Positions 47,157-59,722 of a stretch of DNA of 64,000 nucleotides are shown piece by piece; the first letter of the stretch is position 1; each line of letters opens with the position of its first letter. The position numbers were made by a program, and so were the translations under genes. The DNA comes from Isoetes taiwanensis (lineage: Eukaryota; Streptophyta; Lycopodiopsida; Isoetales; Isoetaceae), in NCBI GenBank assembly GCA_021234155.1, contig JAJEKV010000017.1, positions 1,968,820 to 2,032,819 of the forward strand, read 5' to 3'. A model generated the notes under the pieces. It had not been told where the DNA came from and did no database searches. It saw only the letters and a program-made list of their open reading frames with translations.

Positions 47157-48200
47157 AGGGGGTCATATAAAAATGCACCATTTTCATTAAAACAGAGCGC
47201 AAATATCGGGTGCCCTGTGTAAAGTACTGTAAAAAATTACACTCCCGACGACTTTAGGGCGACTTTAGCTATTTCGAACATGGCTGCATATCAGGCAACA
47301 AGTGCGATTTTTCTTGCCAGGTGCGAACTTTCTTGCCTGGTATGATGTGTTCTTGATCTTTCCGCTACCGCTTGAGTGGCTGCTATTAGAAAAAAAAGAC
47401 CTGGATCATCGAGATTTGCTGAGAATGAAAAAACCATTTTTTATTTTCTTATTGCAGGACATGCACAGAGGTGCTACGTGTTTGATATTTTTATAACCGA
47501 TCAGATTGTAAGATACACCTTTATCTACCGTAAAGATACAACTCTAGTTACGATTATCATGTGAATTTCCTACAAGTTTGATTTCCCCAGCTAATCTACA
47601 AATCTAACTAGCTGTTTCTTGAAGTTTGTAAAGCGAACCCTGTTTTACAGTGCAAAAGTTTTCTGCAAGTTGCAGGCTACTCAGTTAAGAGTACTCCAGA
47701 ATTCCGAATAATCAATCTTTGATTTTTAATAACCAAACATCACGCCCGAAGAGGTATGCTTAGCAAGAATGTGACCCTTGATTTGCTCAACAAGCAAAAC
47801 CCTAAAATAAGGGTTTCCTGACATCTCGCCGAAGATGGCTGCGGTTCTACTGCAGCTAAACAGAAGGATGATAACGCAATTGAGGTATAAAGCATCACAA
47901 AAATTGACATTTTTCTTGGCATTCTATCATGCTGTAAAAGCTAAACAGAGTTTCATAGGTGAACCAATCTTTCCCTAGCTTTCAGAACGATTGGGTACAG
48001 AAATAGTTGTAAAGGTCTGCCCTTGTGGGTTATCTATATAATATTACGTTATTTTGGCATTTTAGCCTTAGGCATGTGATGAGAAATGGAACCTTCAAAA
48101 GATGTAATGTATCTCTAAAAGACGTAGTCCATGTGAACATCTTATGCGGACTACTCTCTCGCCCTCTCTTTCATGCAAAAGCATTTTACTTGCTGTAGGA
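47157..48200. other. 5' flank of the prefoldin-like gene with a possible non-coding first exon
   Basis: An ATG at 47835 opens 16 codons (MAAVLLQLNRRMITQL) followed by a plausible GT donor (AG|GTATAA at 47884/47885). Joining it to the acceptor at 47197-offset position 48198 puts it out of frame with the downstream coding exons. It may be a 5' UTR exon with an upstream ORF, or chance. No other gene is supported. Confidence 0.35.
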
Positions 48201-49284
48201 ATGGTGATCAATGCTGCAAAAGCTTACCAGGTTACTGCTCATGAGCACAGTTTTTCGTGCCAACTTCTCTAGATCTCAAAGCTTACAAATTGCTGGAGCC
48301 ACAGGAGCACCAGTATGTCCCCGATTTGTGATGTTGAATCCACAATATATGTAGCTGTGGGTAGGAAAGTTGGAAAGCATTTTACGAGAGCTTTTGCAAT
48401 CATGTATTATTTGTTGTGTAGTTGTGAAGGGATATGATAGGAAGTTGACGGAGATGGCTCTACATATATGTGACTTGATTATATTTGTCACTTTTCAGAG
48501 AGAAATGAGCTCCCATTTTTCATAGTAAAGGGTATGGTAAAATTTATTAGTATTGACATGTTTTGTAATACAATTCAAATTCTGTAGGTTCAAAGACTAC
48601 AAGTTGCTATTGCAGAATTGAGCAGTTTGCCATCTATGAGGGTAAGGTCTGTTCCTTTTCTGCTAGTATTAAATTCTGTACGATGTCTATCCTTCACATC
48701 CGTCAGGCTTTTAGGTTTTCTAAAAAGCTCTTTGTTTAATTATGTTAGTACTAGTTAGTTTCGTTGGCATATTTTACAACATGAAATATGTTTTTCTAAT
48801 TTTCATGGTCCTATGCAGGCTGTATATAGAAGACAGGGAAACATCTTTTTCGAACACAGATCAAAAACGGCCTTGGATCGCCAACAGAGTATGTTCTCTT
48901 CCCTCAGATGCTAAACTTTTTACATCTAAATGAATTTGACTGCTTCGTCCCTCAGATGCTAAACTTTTTACATCAAAATGAATATGACTGCTCTTAATCA
49001 GCTCCCTCACCCTGTCAAATTCCTAACACTGAATAGGAAGGAGTCAGTTTAATTGCTTCCCTTTCTTTCCTCCTGGTAATGGCTTAATAAGCATAGGTTG
49101 TTGGCATCAAAGAAGCCAACAGACCAAATAGTGACTGATACACCTTAAAATTATACTCCATTTAACACAAACATTTTTTGAAGTCATTTTTTAACATGTA
49201 TAAAAGGAAACCAGATCAATTTTTTTTTATGTGATCAATGCAGAGGATCTTGAGAAGCTAAAGGCCCAATCTTCAAAAACATGA
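48201..49284 (+). CDS. ASDURF/prefoldin-like small subunit, four exons
   Basis: Exons 48201-48230, 48588-48641, 48819-48888 and 49244-49284 join in frame with GT..AG introns (357, 177 and 355 bp) to give 64 residues: MVINAAKAYQ, VQRLQVAIAELSSLPSMR, AVYRRQGNIFFEHRSKTALD, then RQQKDLEKLKAQSSKT and TGA. It resembles ASDURF, the small prefoldin-like subunit of the PAQosome (R2TP co-chaperone). The shared features are a coiled coil, the RxVYxxQ-N-x-FF turn, and a second Lys-rich coil. The length suits a prefoldin beta-type hairpin. The ATG is preceded by an AG that could be an acceptor, so a 5' UTR exon is likely. This gene is easy to miss because no exon exceeds 70 bp. Function is inferred from resemblance only. 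Confidence 0.68.
48901..48992 (+). repeat. 48-bp tandem duplication inside the last intron
   Basis: CCCTCAGATGCTAAACTTTT starts at 48901 and again at 48949. The two copies differ at a few positions (ACATCTAAATGAATTTG versus ACATCAAAATGAATATG). It begins 12 bp after the exon 3 donor of the prefoldin-like gene and carries a CCCTCAG acceptor-like motif in each copy. Confidence 0.85.
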
Positions 49285-50863
49285 AACTAAGTTCATTGAA
49301 GACCATCAGCAATGGTTTTGTCATGATCGAGCCATGGGGTTACTGTTCCTGAAACTTATGATTTTCTATGTTCTAAAATGTGTGTCAATTCAAAAAAAGA
49401 TAGTTTTCATGGGGTATACTAAATCAGTGAAGAATTTCATGGGTTATACTAAATCAGTGAAGAAGAATGCTATATGTTTAAGCATTTCAATGTGAAGATG
49501 GGATTAAGCGAGACCATTAACTACATATGACCATTAACAACTACTTATGACGGATCAAGACATCATGAGCAGAACGGTCTGGTTATTATTTTTCTATGTA
49601 TTGCATTGATTCAATAGTTGGGTTATACTAAAAGGAACAAGAAATGCTGGCTGTTCTGTTCTCTTCTTCCAGAAGATAAACTAAAGCTTGAAGCTGGTTG
49701 CCCAACGAACTCTTGAAGTGTAGGTTATCTTCATAACACACCAATTGCATACGCTAGGGTACGAACATGTGAGCCAGATACTAAAGATCAACAAGTATGG
49801 AAGTAATCTTATAATGAACTATGCTCCTGGCTATACATGATAAGTAAGATTGTTTTTAGTAAGATCCACATAAGAACTTCCTATAAGATCCATGTGGGAT
49901 TATTGATGTAATTCTTCCATATCATCATCATCCTATCAATCTAGTAAAAAAGCGGTTTCATTCCTTATAAAAATATACGAAGTTTGAACATCGGGTTAAA
50001 AGTCAAGCCCCAATTTGTTGAGAATTTCCTAGTGGAACATGTTATAAAAAAATTTCCTAGTGGAACATGTTATAAACTTCCCCGCTTTTTTGTTTTACGT
50101 GTATTTGGAATGCAATGGTGTGGAGTAAGATTTAAACTTGTGTATAGTATGGAAACCATATATTTTAGGGGCTTTGAGGAGCTTCTTGCCATTTAGATGA
50201 TCTGTGCGGAACAATATTTTATTAGAATAGAATATGCACCTGTCTTTATTCTCCTTTTCCAAGTATTATCCGCCCCTCCCACGGCCGCAAATGGTGACAA
50301 CCGCTATCGTGGGTTTTCACGCCATCGAGAGACACATTCGCTTCCATTTGTCATTTGTGGAAGAAATTGTACTGGCCGCCATGCTCCATCATGATGCCGA
50401 ATTTTGTACTCTCAGTTTTCTTCAATGATGATCCCGAGATGCCCTATACATTCTGTTCAATCCCTATCCGCCGAATCGCTTTCTTGAGTTAGAAGCGGAT
50501 GCTCCCTTCTTTTTTGGTCGGGTAGCGGAAAGGCGGTATGGCGATGAAGAGGTATGGCGATGAAGGGAGGTATGGCGATGAAGGTAGGTAGAGACCGTGA
50601 AGAAGCCTGCTGTGATGCTATGGCGGTTTGTGGTTTGTGGTTTATGGCTATGGCGGTTTAGGTATGGCGCTAATTTGTGGCTATGGTGGTCGGGTTTCTT
50701 TGTCGCTTGAGCAGATAAGGCGTGAGAGAGTAGGCAAAACTTCTTATGGTGAGGATTGCAAAGCTTCTTCGCGGTGAGGCAAAGCTTGTTGCAAAGCGTA
50801 GGTTGTTTAATAGGGCTCTAGCGGTGCGCATGGTCTACGTAAAATAGGATATGCATGGTCTAA
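49285..50863. other. Intergenic sequence with short tandem repeats
   Basis: Several local duplications: a 31-bp unit (ATACTAAATCAGTGAAGAA) at about 49411-49464; a 29-bp unit (TTTCCTAGTGGAACATGTTA) at 50026-50078; and three copies of GGTATGGCGATGAAG at about 50530-50585, followed by degenerate TGGCGGTTTGTGG units. No gene is recognised. Confidence 0.6.
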
Positions 50864-51586
50864 ATGGCAAGTTTATTTCTTATGGAGACCTTAGGAAATG
50901 GCGGGCCATTTTCCTCCAAAAAGATGTTGGTCAACACCGCATCGTACCTGGATATTATCCGATCCACTACCAGATTCACCCTCACAAACCTAACCCATAA
51001 TACTTGGAAAAGCATTTATACAACCATTATCTTAAAACATGTTATAAAACCTCGCTACACATCTCTCACACGAAGAAACGGAGAGCTATTGCCGCCATAA
51101 GGACGGGTTCCCATTACCTCGCATCTGGAGATGTGTCACTTTGGGGTGAATGGCGGCACGGGATCCCCTGGGAGGAGAGGATATGTCGTTGTTGTGAGAT
51201 GCACGTGATAGAGGATGAGCACCATGCCCTCCAAATGGTGCCCAAAGATATGCCCATGTCCGAAAGCGCACACCGATCTTAGATGCTCTCGACACATATC
51301 GCTACATCGCCATCGCATCACCTATGGTAGCGCCGACCGAGCTTACATCCTCGGTTTCTGGGCCGACTTGCTCTTCTCCGGGGCATGGTATTTGAGAGCC
51401 TATCAAGTAGGGTTTTTCCTCCCAAGTGGGGTTTTTTCATCCCTAGTAGGGTTCTACCGTATGCTTACATTGTTTGTTTTGGTGTTGGGGTTTTTGGCTT
51501 TTTGCTCGCTTCAATGGTGCCGCCTCATAGGCCTCGCCTCCTCCGTGGACGTTAAAATAAACTTCCTTCCTTCCTTCCTTCCTTAA
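50864..51586 (+). mobile_element. LINE 3' fragment, plus strand, zf-RVT-like domain and (TTCC)n tail
   Basis: A plus-strand frame (51004-51282) encodes the C-terminal zinc-binding region of a plant LINE ORF2: IAAIRTGSHYLASGDV, IPWEERICRCCEMHVIEDEHH (zf-RVT C-x2-C ... EDEHH pattern). The 3' end reads CTCATAGGCC, then CTCCGTGGACG and TTAAAATAAA, followed by a (CTTC)n run (51562-51584). These blocks match the 3' terminus of the minus-strand LINE family (CATAGGCC, then CTCCGTGGACGATAAAAT). It is a related subfamily with a different tail repeat. The 5' part is missing and frames are broken. Confidence 0.75.
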
Positions 51587-51589
51587 AAC

Positions 51590-54500
51590 TCAAACATTTA
51601 ATATTGAGTTCACCATTTGTTTTTTCGCTTAAAATTTGGGAATTTGAAAAAAAGGTTGGCCCTTGATTTGTCTCTCTTCTTCAATTGTTGGACTCATTTG
51701 AGTTGATCACTCATTTTTGGTTTGTTTTGCCATGTGGTAGAGCCGTCAAATGCAAAGGATAAGAAGGATAAAGATACAAGTTCTCATGCAGCATCCATTT
51801 TGATGTGCAAAGCTTCAATGCAGCAAAATTGACTGCGATGATTGAGGTGGATCCAATTTCTTATAGTAGCTGCATAGCGCAGGTTATATCTCCAGATGAC
51901 TGTGTTATCCCAATCAGCTTCCCACAAGGTTGTTTGATCTGCAAAAAAGCGCCGCTCTAATGGTAGTCCTTTGCATCAATATTTAGATAGATGAAAACTA
52001 AATTCGGTGCATGTCTGAACACATGCAACATTGTTTTGTAAAGGTCACTTCCAAATCTTTTGTCTCACGAGCAGCTTAGAACCAACAACAGAACAACAAC
52101 CCACTTAGAATGACAGCGTCACGACGAGCAAATAGCCACTTAAACGCTTCCAGGAGCGGGTCATGTTTGTTCTTCTCCAACAATTACTCCTCCAATACTA
52201 AGTGTGGCCGCACCTTTGGGTAATTTGGGTCCTTCCTTTTCGTCCAACTCCTTTGGGTTTGCCTTGGGGAATTTGAGCAATTTGGTTTCTTCATCTTCAT
52301 CAAGGGGTAAGATATATGCCACGTCAGATGGGGTTTCAAAATGACTCCCTGTTTTGGGTTTTAGTTGCCAACTCACCTTTGACTTCTCAACTGTGTATCT
52401 TTGCAATATTCTATACTACAAAATATGGATACTTTCATTGCCAAAGCAAAAATTGGACGCAACTTGCCCATCTTCTACATCTTCTACATTGAAACACATC
52501 TTCTACATTGAAACACCTTCAATTTGAACCTCATCATTTGAAAAACAAAATTGAACGAAGTTCTTATGTGTTATTTGAGCACTGCACATATTATGCTGGG
52601 TATGTATTGATGTCACATGTAGAGCATAAATGTAATAACAATAACTTCTTAATGATATTTTGATTAGGCAACTTTAAAAAACAAACAGTTCTAGTCCAAG
52701 CTACATAACTTTACCTATGGCCATCTTGGGGCACGTTTCTATGAGGCCGAACACACCTTAAGAAGGGAAGTCGGAGTTGGAGTCATCCTGTACCCATGCA
52801 ACTAGACTTTGAAGCCTACTCTAGAGTCGAATTCATTCTTTTAGAAATAAGGAGGTATTTCTAAAATCTTCGGTATGCGGTTTTAGTTTCTAAGAGTCGA
52901 AGTTGAAATCGAGTTAAGTTCATGGGAACATGCTCTTAGCCATAAAATATAGGTGCAACTTATAGCATCACTAACTTTTTTACCTGCAATTATTTGTCAA
53001 TGCTATTTACCTAATTGTCTATCTTGTTGTTCTAATTCCACAAGAATAAAGCTAAATATTGCTTTATTGAAATTCTCCCCAATCATTTCCCTTCTTCCCC
53101 TTCTTCTAAAAGGAGAGAAAAACAAAAAACTTATCTTAACATATATTAAGAATTTAGCTTTTGGTCAAGCGCCTTTTATGGACCACTAGGACCCGAACCT
53201 AAGTGCGTGAGATGTAGAAGAAGCATCGATCCCCATGTATTAAGATATATTTATTGTAGCAAATAGAAACTCAAAAACGCCAAGGAATATTTGTACTGTG
53301 TGAAAGTGGTCAACTAAGACGTGCTTGTAATCTTCACAATTTAACGGTTGGGTAGTGGTCGTATTGCGGCGTGGTGGTCAGATTTATGTGCTATAGTGTG
53401 TAGTGCATGTTGTGTGTAGTGCATGTGCAACCTATTCTAATTGGAGCGTTAAAATGTTAGCTTATAATGAGAGTATGTGAAGTGTTGTCCATAGGTTGTA
53501 TAGTGAAGGCATGAAGTTAAATTAGGATACCTATTAAATTGTACTCACCTTGGGGCCCCTTGTTTTTTGCTATTGATTGATCTTGGGTATGCTGGTCTTC
53601 AGCACTATGTCCTTCAATGGCAATACAGATTAATGTGCAATCACATTATTCCTATATCAATATTCTAATATGATATCATAACATTTGACTACACTCTTGC
53701 ATGAACCTTTTATTGCGCTTGACAATGGGAGGATAGATTGGTCGAAGGCACGTGAAGTAATAAAAGATTTAGAGCCCGATTGTAAGAAATCCCAACAACA
53801 GTCAAGTACCCAACAAAAAGTTGAGGTTGCAAAAATACTGAGCTAGCATTGAACGGCAATACAAATGGGGTCGAAATACCATTGGGTCTAGTCGTGAGAG
53901 TCATTTTCTCAACCACTTCATCTTCATTTAACAGACTTCTTGTTTTTCTTGACTTCATCTTCATTTAGCAAACTTGCTATTTTCGCCAATAAAAGATGAC
54001 GACCAGTATTTCTAGGCTATAGTTCATCCAAGCGCTTTGTAGATGGATGCCTTCATCTACGAGTAGGTGCTTTTGCCTTATTATGCAATTGTCTCATCTG
54101 AGACATATTATCAAGCATGTTAAAGATAGTTAGTTCTATGGACCAGCTTATAAAAATCCATGGAAGCATTTAACATCCTCCAGAGAGCCACATTTTACAT
54201 GCATAATTACTAATGCATGCATGTTCTCTATTTAGAGCTGGATTTCTAGCATGTGAATAAAAAATAAGTGGTCACTACATGTACATTGCAGCATTTTGTT
54301 TGAAAGAGTTGGAAACATAACATTTTAAAAAATCTAATTGCATTATGACAGGTTTTTTTTCAAAACTAAGTAATCATCGTAGTCCAAGAAACAATACTTC
54401 TTTGGGGCATTTGTTGGAAAAAATCAAATGGCCTGGTACGTGGACAACGCGTCATGCCATAATATTCAACAAAGATTAATTAGAAATCTCCATCAAGCAT

Positions 54501-55449
54501 CTCATCATCAACCACCATGTGCCATTCCTTCATGACAATGTACAACGGCACAATCGGTCTTCTTGAGCACAATCTAATTATTCGAGGACAGAGATCATGT
54601 CAAGGATGGAAGAATTAACCAACTTGGAAGCAATAGAAGCATCAATGGCAAAGTCGACAGTGCATAACCCATTTTCATTCCAATCATGGCAAGCAAGACT
54701 TTTTTCAGAATCATTAAATTATGTTGCAAGTACTACTGCATTATAGACAAAAAATAAACCTCATTCCATCACATCCATAAATATGCCTTCAATTCTTGAC
54801 ATAAGGAGTTCATCTTATGTAGCGATGGATGCAGGCAGGTTTTTGGCTAGGGATCTCAGAATTCCAGACTAGGTTGGATCAAAAGCATGGCAGGCAGTCG
54901 GTTTTAAAGCAGGATTCAGCAGATCCCAATATATCTAGGCAGACATTGGAAGGAATGGTACCACGAATCAACATCTTGTTTGATGGCTTTCTTCAGGCAT
55001 AACTTGCAGGCATCATAGCATATTGCTTGACAATTTGGTAAGGTATATTTTCTGATCATCATTCTGTTGCATGCCATTCAGAAAGGCGATAAAAGTAATG
55101 TCTCATTTTAAGAAAGTCACAATTGATATTACCTCAAACGCAAGTTTATGTGATTCATCGGCTGTGCATCCCATGGAGTTCGTCAGCTTCATCGAAAAGG
55201 CGTATCTATGTGAATGGACCAAATGAATTAGAATGTTATATTCTAAAGTTCCAGCTGTCTATTAATAAAAAACCTCACAAATCAATACAAAACATTCTGT
55301 ATCTGGCCGGAAATAATGGGTAACTTCATGTTTCAGCAGATAAACTATCCTAAAGAATTGCAAGCAGAAATTTTGGTCTATGCAAGTATTTGATAAGAAT
55401 AAATATGCCAAAATATTCTTATGTATACCCAAAACTTTGATGCTAAAAA
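51590..55449. other. Intergenic sequence, no supported gene
   Basis: AT-rich with short frames only. The minus-strand 81-codon frame at 52161-52406 is charged but matches nothing I recognise. A GT-rich patch near 53350-53425 resembles the 33-kb minisatellite. No element boundary was identified. Confidence 0.4.
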
Positions 55450-55836
55450 TTAGTTTGGTACAACCCATTGCAAAGCAACACAGTTTTGCAATCTCTGAAA
55501 GCTTGAAGTTTGCCATAGGGCATGAATTGACAGTAAATAAATACCTCTGTATTTGTAAGCCCAACCTGCAAATTGTTTGACGCACGCATTCAGTGGAACA
55601 GTCCTGCAAAGACACAAATTAAACAAACACATGGATTTGGAGCCGAAAGCGTCAACGTATTTTGATGAGGGGCAGACACAGACCAAGTTATGATTGGTCA
55701 GCTCAACTGCCTTTGGATTTGCAGAAAAAGAAATGGAAGAAAAAAGAAGCAACAACGCAGCTTTCCTTGAAGTGATGTTGGCCATATTTTCAAATGCCGA
55801 AGTGACAAAATTGCCATAGCTGCTCTTAATCCACAC
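55450..55836 (-). CDS. Possible exon of an organelle-targeted or secreted protein (uncertain)
   Basis: A 128-codon minus-strand frame includes MANITSRKAALLLLFSSISF, then SANPKAVEL. That is a basic stretch followed by a hydrophobic segment and a small-residue site, as in thylakoid-lumen or secretory targeting peptides. A possible 3' splice site (TTAACAG) lies just upstream at about 55860. After the hydrophobic part the frame is Cys-rich with no domain I know and may run past a splice donor. It could equally be chance. I do not assign a function. Confidence 0.2.
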   Translation of the reverse strand: MWIKSSYGNFVTSAFENMANITSRKAALLLLFSSISFSANPKAVELTNHNLVCVCPSSKYVDAFGSKSMCLFNLCLCRTVPLNACVKQFAGWAYKYRGIYLLSIHALWQTSSFQRLQNCVALQWVVPN

Positions 55837-55860
55837 CGACCTTGCTAAACTAGCCTCTGT

Positions 55861-57975
55861 TAAGAAATGTCAGTATCTTTGTTGCCGTTGCCGTTTACGA
55901 ATTTAGTCCCTCAGAAATTTTGTTGTGGAACTACAATGGAAATGTAGCCATGGCTTCAAAGCTGCGCCCATGCATCGAAAAACGTAGACGATTCCAAAAA
56001 TCAATTTTAGTCTGCATTTTTTTTCCCAGAAAGTAGATATACGACGGCAAGAACGGCTTCATAGCCTAGCCAGCGGAAACTAGCAGTATGCAGCTCGAGC
56101 TCATAATATAGATCCTTCTGGCACACAAAGGAGTTGTTTGCCAGTTTTGGAGAAAAAGGATGTCAAAATCTTGAGAAGAGCACAAAATTGTATTCATATG
56201 CATCAGTCTACATCTCTGGAAGGGCGATGACACCTAGGAGGGGAGCCAATGTTTCAATTAAGGACAGGCCAAACTCAAAGCAAACTTGCGCAGACCAAGA
56301 AGCTAGCTTGATGCTATGGTGGCGGCGTTATGCAAGCAAGCATGTGAAGCCGCTACATGCTACTACAAACGGGGTAAATGATCTCCACGTCTTCCCGGGA
56401 AATACAGCCGGAAAATTCATTCCAAAAAGTCACTAATTCCAAATTTTTTTTTTGCTAGTAATCTTATATATAGGAAAGAAATTTTGTTTTTTTTGCTAGT
56501 AATCTTATATATAGGAAAGATAAGTATTATAGGACGATTCTTTTAGAATATTACTGATTGATGCTGTATTAAAAAATTGACGCCTCAGCATTTTTTGTGC
56601 GCAACACTTCTATTCAAAGTTTTATGACACGTATCAGATTAAGATAAGGTTTAGGCCTTCTGGTTTGTGAGGTGTGGCTATGGCGACAGGATTCCTACGC
56701 GGCGCCAAGACGCAACCATTGGGTCCGCCATGCCCAACTGCTCAGATTGAGAAACCCAAAACCCACAAAGAATTTTGCAAAAATTAAGTAGCAGGAAGGA
56801 ATTCAATGATAATCCACAGAAAGATCTCACATGTTTAACCATCCCAAAAACTAATCGACGAAGAATTCAAGCACAGAAAGGAATAATCCAAAGACAAGGA
56901 ATTTTATTGGAAAGCTTTGGTCATACAAATGTCTGACAAAAAAAAGAGCAAAACTAGATTGTCGTTGAACATAAAAGAAGGCACGATAAGAATTTGAGGA
57001 AAAAAGAAGGAGCGCCGTATTCCTACTCCGAGAAGTGGTAAACCCGGGCAGGAATTCGTGGTAAGCTCGGCCATGGATCCGGTAGCCATCGCCTCATGCA
57101 TCCGAGACCAGGATGGCCCATTTCATGTCCAGCATGCACCAATGCATGCATCCGTGAGCCCATCCTTGGATTCGATGGATGGGGGCTAAGATAGATAGAC
57201 TGCACAACTATACCTGCCAATCTGTACCGGTCTGATCTAATTCCCTTCCACTTTTAATTTTCACCGCTTCCAAATTGCATCTACGCATTCAATCGCTACT
57301 CATGTATTCAACCGCTTCTTTCCCACACAATTCAAAACCCAACACACTCCACTTCAATGACCATTCGAAATTGGCCTTTGCCTGAGCCCCTTTTTCGCTT
57401 TTCTCAAGTCGTAAGGCGGGGCCGGAGTGCAAGAACTTCTGGACCTCCCAAGAACTCGCTATCCAAGCTTGAAGGAGCGCCTTCGCCATGACTTGAAGGT
57501 CAATGGAGGCAGATCATCGTCCGATAGGGTGGACCCCGATGTCGCCTGTGTGAGTTCGAATCCTTAAACCTTACTCCAAAACCTTAGCATTTGAAGAAAA
57601 TTTAATACTCATTCCTCCTTTGACATGATCTGCGGGCGTAGGCTTAGCTTGATCCGCGATTCAAGCAGCCCCCCTCCCCGGTTCATTTACAAGAGATGCT
57701 CGATTTGCAATTGGAGTTGCATCCAAGGCCAAATGCAATTGAGCCGCTCCCCGCATCAATTTTCCTTTGATGATGAGGAGCAATCTTTAATTCGTGTACA
57801 CATGTTTCATCCCAACAACTAGGGTTGCGACTTTATAAAAGGCGAGGAGAACCGGCCCAGTGGTCCCATACAAATTTTTACAAGCGTGATTCTCGGTACA
57901 GGAAACCAGGGCAGCTCAAGAGATTGGCAGATGAGAATTCCTACCTAAGCTTTGTCAAGTAAGTAATTTTCCTGC
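55861..57975. other. Intergenic sequence, no supported gene
   Basis: Includes a 41-bp tandem duplication (TTTGCTAGTAATCTTATATA) at 56444-56520. The minus-strand frames at 56904-57489 and the plus-strand frame at 57625-57822 (Cys-rich YKRCSICNWSC) have no recognised family. The last might belong to the start of the MULE protein that follows. Confidence 0.4.
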
Positions 57976-59722
57976 ATGACCACGAAAAATGAATCTTGCC
58001 AATGTAAGTTACAACTTGCCTACAATTCAGCTAACCTTGGCTGTTATGTGACAGCTATTGGTGCACCTTTGGGCCACAAGATCAGAGGGACCATCCTCCT
58101 CCACTTGCAAACCAATCACGCAGGAGGAAAACCAATTTTAAACGGGGATGCTTGTGCCACTTCCAAGCAAAGCAGTTGTACCTAAAGCATGAGTGCACCA
58201 AGTTAACTTTCTATGAGATGAACCATATTGATAGCAAGGAGCAGGTTTGCCATGGTAGTGGAGATTCAACATGCAAGAACACAAGGCTTAAGCTTGCACC
58301 TCGTTTGTCCAAGGAGAAGAAGGATTGGGCTAAGGATTTGATACAACAAAATCATTCAAATTCAACAGTCATGAGCAAGCACGAAAGAGCATTGGAGCTT
58401 ACAAAAGCAAATTAATCCAGATAGACCAAGACATAGAGATGAATTTCTTGCCATGGATGACCTTCACAACTTATCTCGCAAGGTTGCTAGATCCACTTGG
58501 ATGTTGCATCGAGATGTTGCTTTGTCAGAATGTGGGTTTCTCTTCATCCTGAGAGCGTGTTTATGTATCAAGAGGGCAGGCCCTTTACTTTGGGTATAAT
58601 GACTCCATTCTAGCTGAAAACTCTTTTGGAGCATGGAAAAGGTGAGGCAATTGCCATGGACTCCACTTTCAAAACCAATGACCATTGCTACAGTTTGTAC
58701 ACATGGTTGCTTTATGACAGCCATGGGAATGGTGTTCCAGTAGCTTGGGTTCTCATATCTAGTCAAGAGGAAGAGGAGTCCGACCATGGCTTGTGGCCAT
58801 GAACACATCCATAATAATGATCCCACTTGGTCCCCTTCTTGCTTCATTGTGGATGATGCCCAGGCCGAGATCAATGCTTTGAGGGATGTTTGGCCCATGT
58901 CACGTATCCAATTGTGCTTGTGGCATGTGAGATGAAACTGGTTGAAGATGTTGGTGAAGCGGGTTAAAGATAAGAAGCGCAGGGCCCAAATGTTCAAGGA
59001 ATTAGGAGATATCATGTATGGTATTCATGTTGATGGGGATGGTAGATATGGGCAAGACTACATAGACTCATGTAAGGAAGAGGGATTAAGACGCTTGGAA
59101 GAGTTCAAGGAAAGGCACAAGGTCTACAAGAAAGTTGTGAAATACATGAGCAAGGTGTGGACAAAGAACATTACTTCCTGGATTGTGCTACTCGGATGTA
59201 TCCCCATGCAAACCAAGAGACAAATGCAAGCATAGAGTCATATCATGCCACTATGAAGAGGAGGCTTGGTCTCTCCAAGCATTCATTGAGAGGGCGCAGG
59301 ATTGATTGGTTGCTTTACATGTTGACATGCATAATGGAGACGCATATATATCCTTTGATAGGTTCAAGAAAGACTATGATTTTAAGATCAACCGCAGACA
59401 GGAACAAGTTATCGAGACAGCAATCATTGGAGCAAAAAAGATTCCTGATGCAGCAGTGAGGTGGCTAGACTACCAACAAGGAAGGGCTGAAGTTTGGAGC
59501 CAAAACATGGATGCTTGGGATGAGAATAGAGAGGCCCTTCCATACATGGTAGTTGTGGCAAATGAGAATTGGGCTTGCTGCGATTGCCCATGGGGTATGA
59601 AGGGTAACATGTGCAAGCATCAAATTAAAGTGATTCAAATGATGGGCAGCTATAGGGATGAAGACATATTGAGAGTGTGTGGAACTCTTTACGGTTCCCA
59701 AGCTGGTGGTTTCAAAACTTGA
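57976..59722 (+). pseudogene. MULE (Mutator-like) transposase with SWIM zinc finger, broken
   Basis: Plus-strand pieces of a Mutator-like transposase, a cut-and-paste DDE enzyme. N-terminal zinc-binding-like region: KCHFQAKQLYLKH then VCHGSGD (about 58150-58260), and LAPRLSKEKKDWAKDLI. Catalytic region: AIAMDSTFKTNDHCYSLYTW (first Asp, about 58659); CFIVDDAQAEINAL then LCLWHV (second Asp and the CxWH-like element, about 58840-58930); NQETNASIESYHATMKRRLG (Glu block, about 59215-59270). C-terminal SWIM finger: CDCPWGMKGNMCKH (CxC-x8-CxH, about 59578-59620). Stops and frameshifts separate the blocks (for example TGA before NWLKMLVKR). Terminal inverted repeats were not found. It resembles the SWIM-bearing MULE/FAR1-related group. 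Confidence 0.85.

Noticed and set aside
57540-57565. GAGTTCGAATCC resembling the T-arm of a tRNA gene
   Set aside because: The flanking bases do not form a 5-bp T stem and no acceptor or anticodon arms fit.
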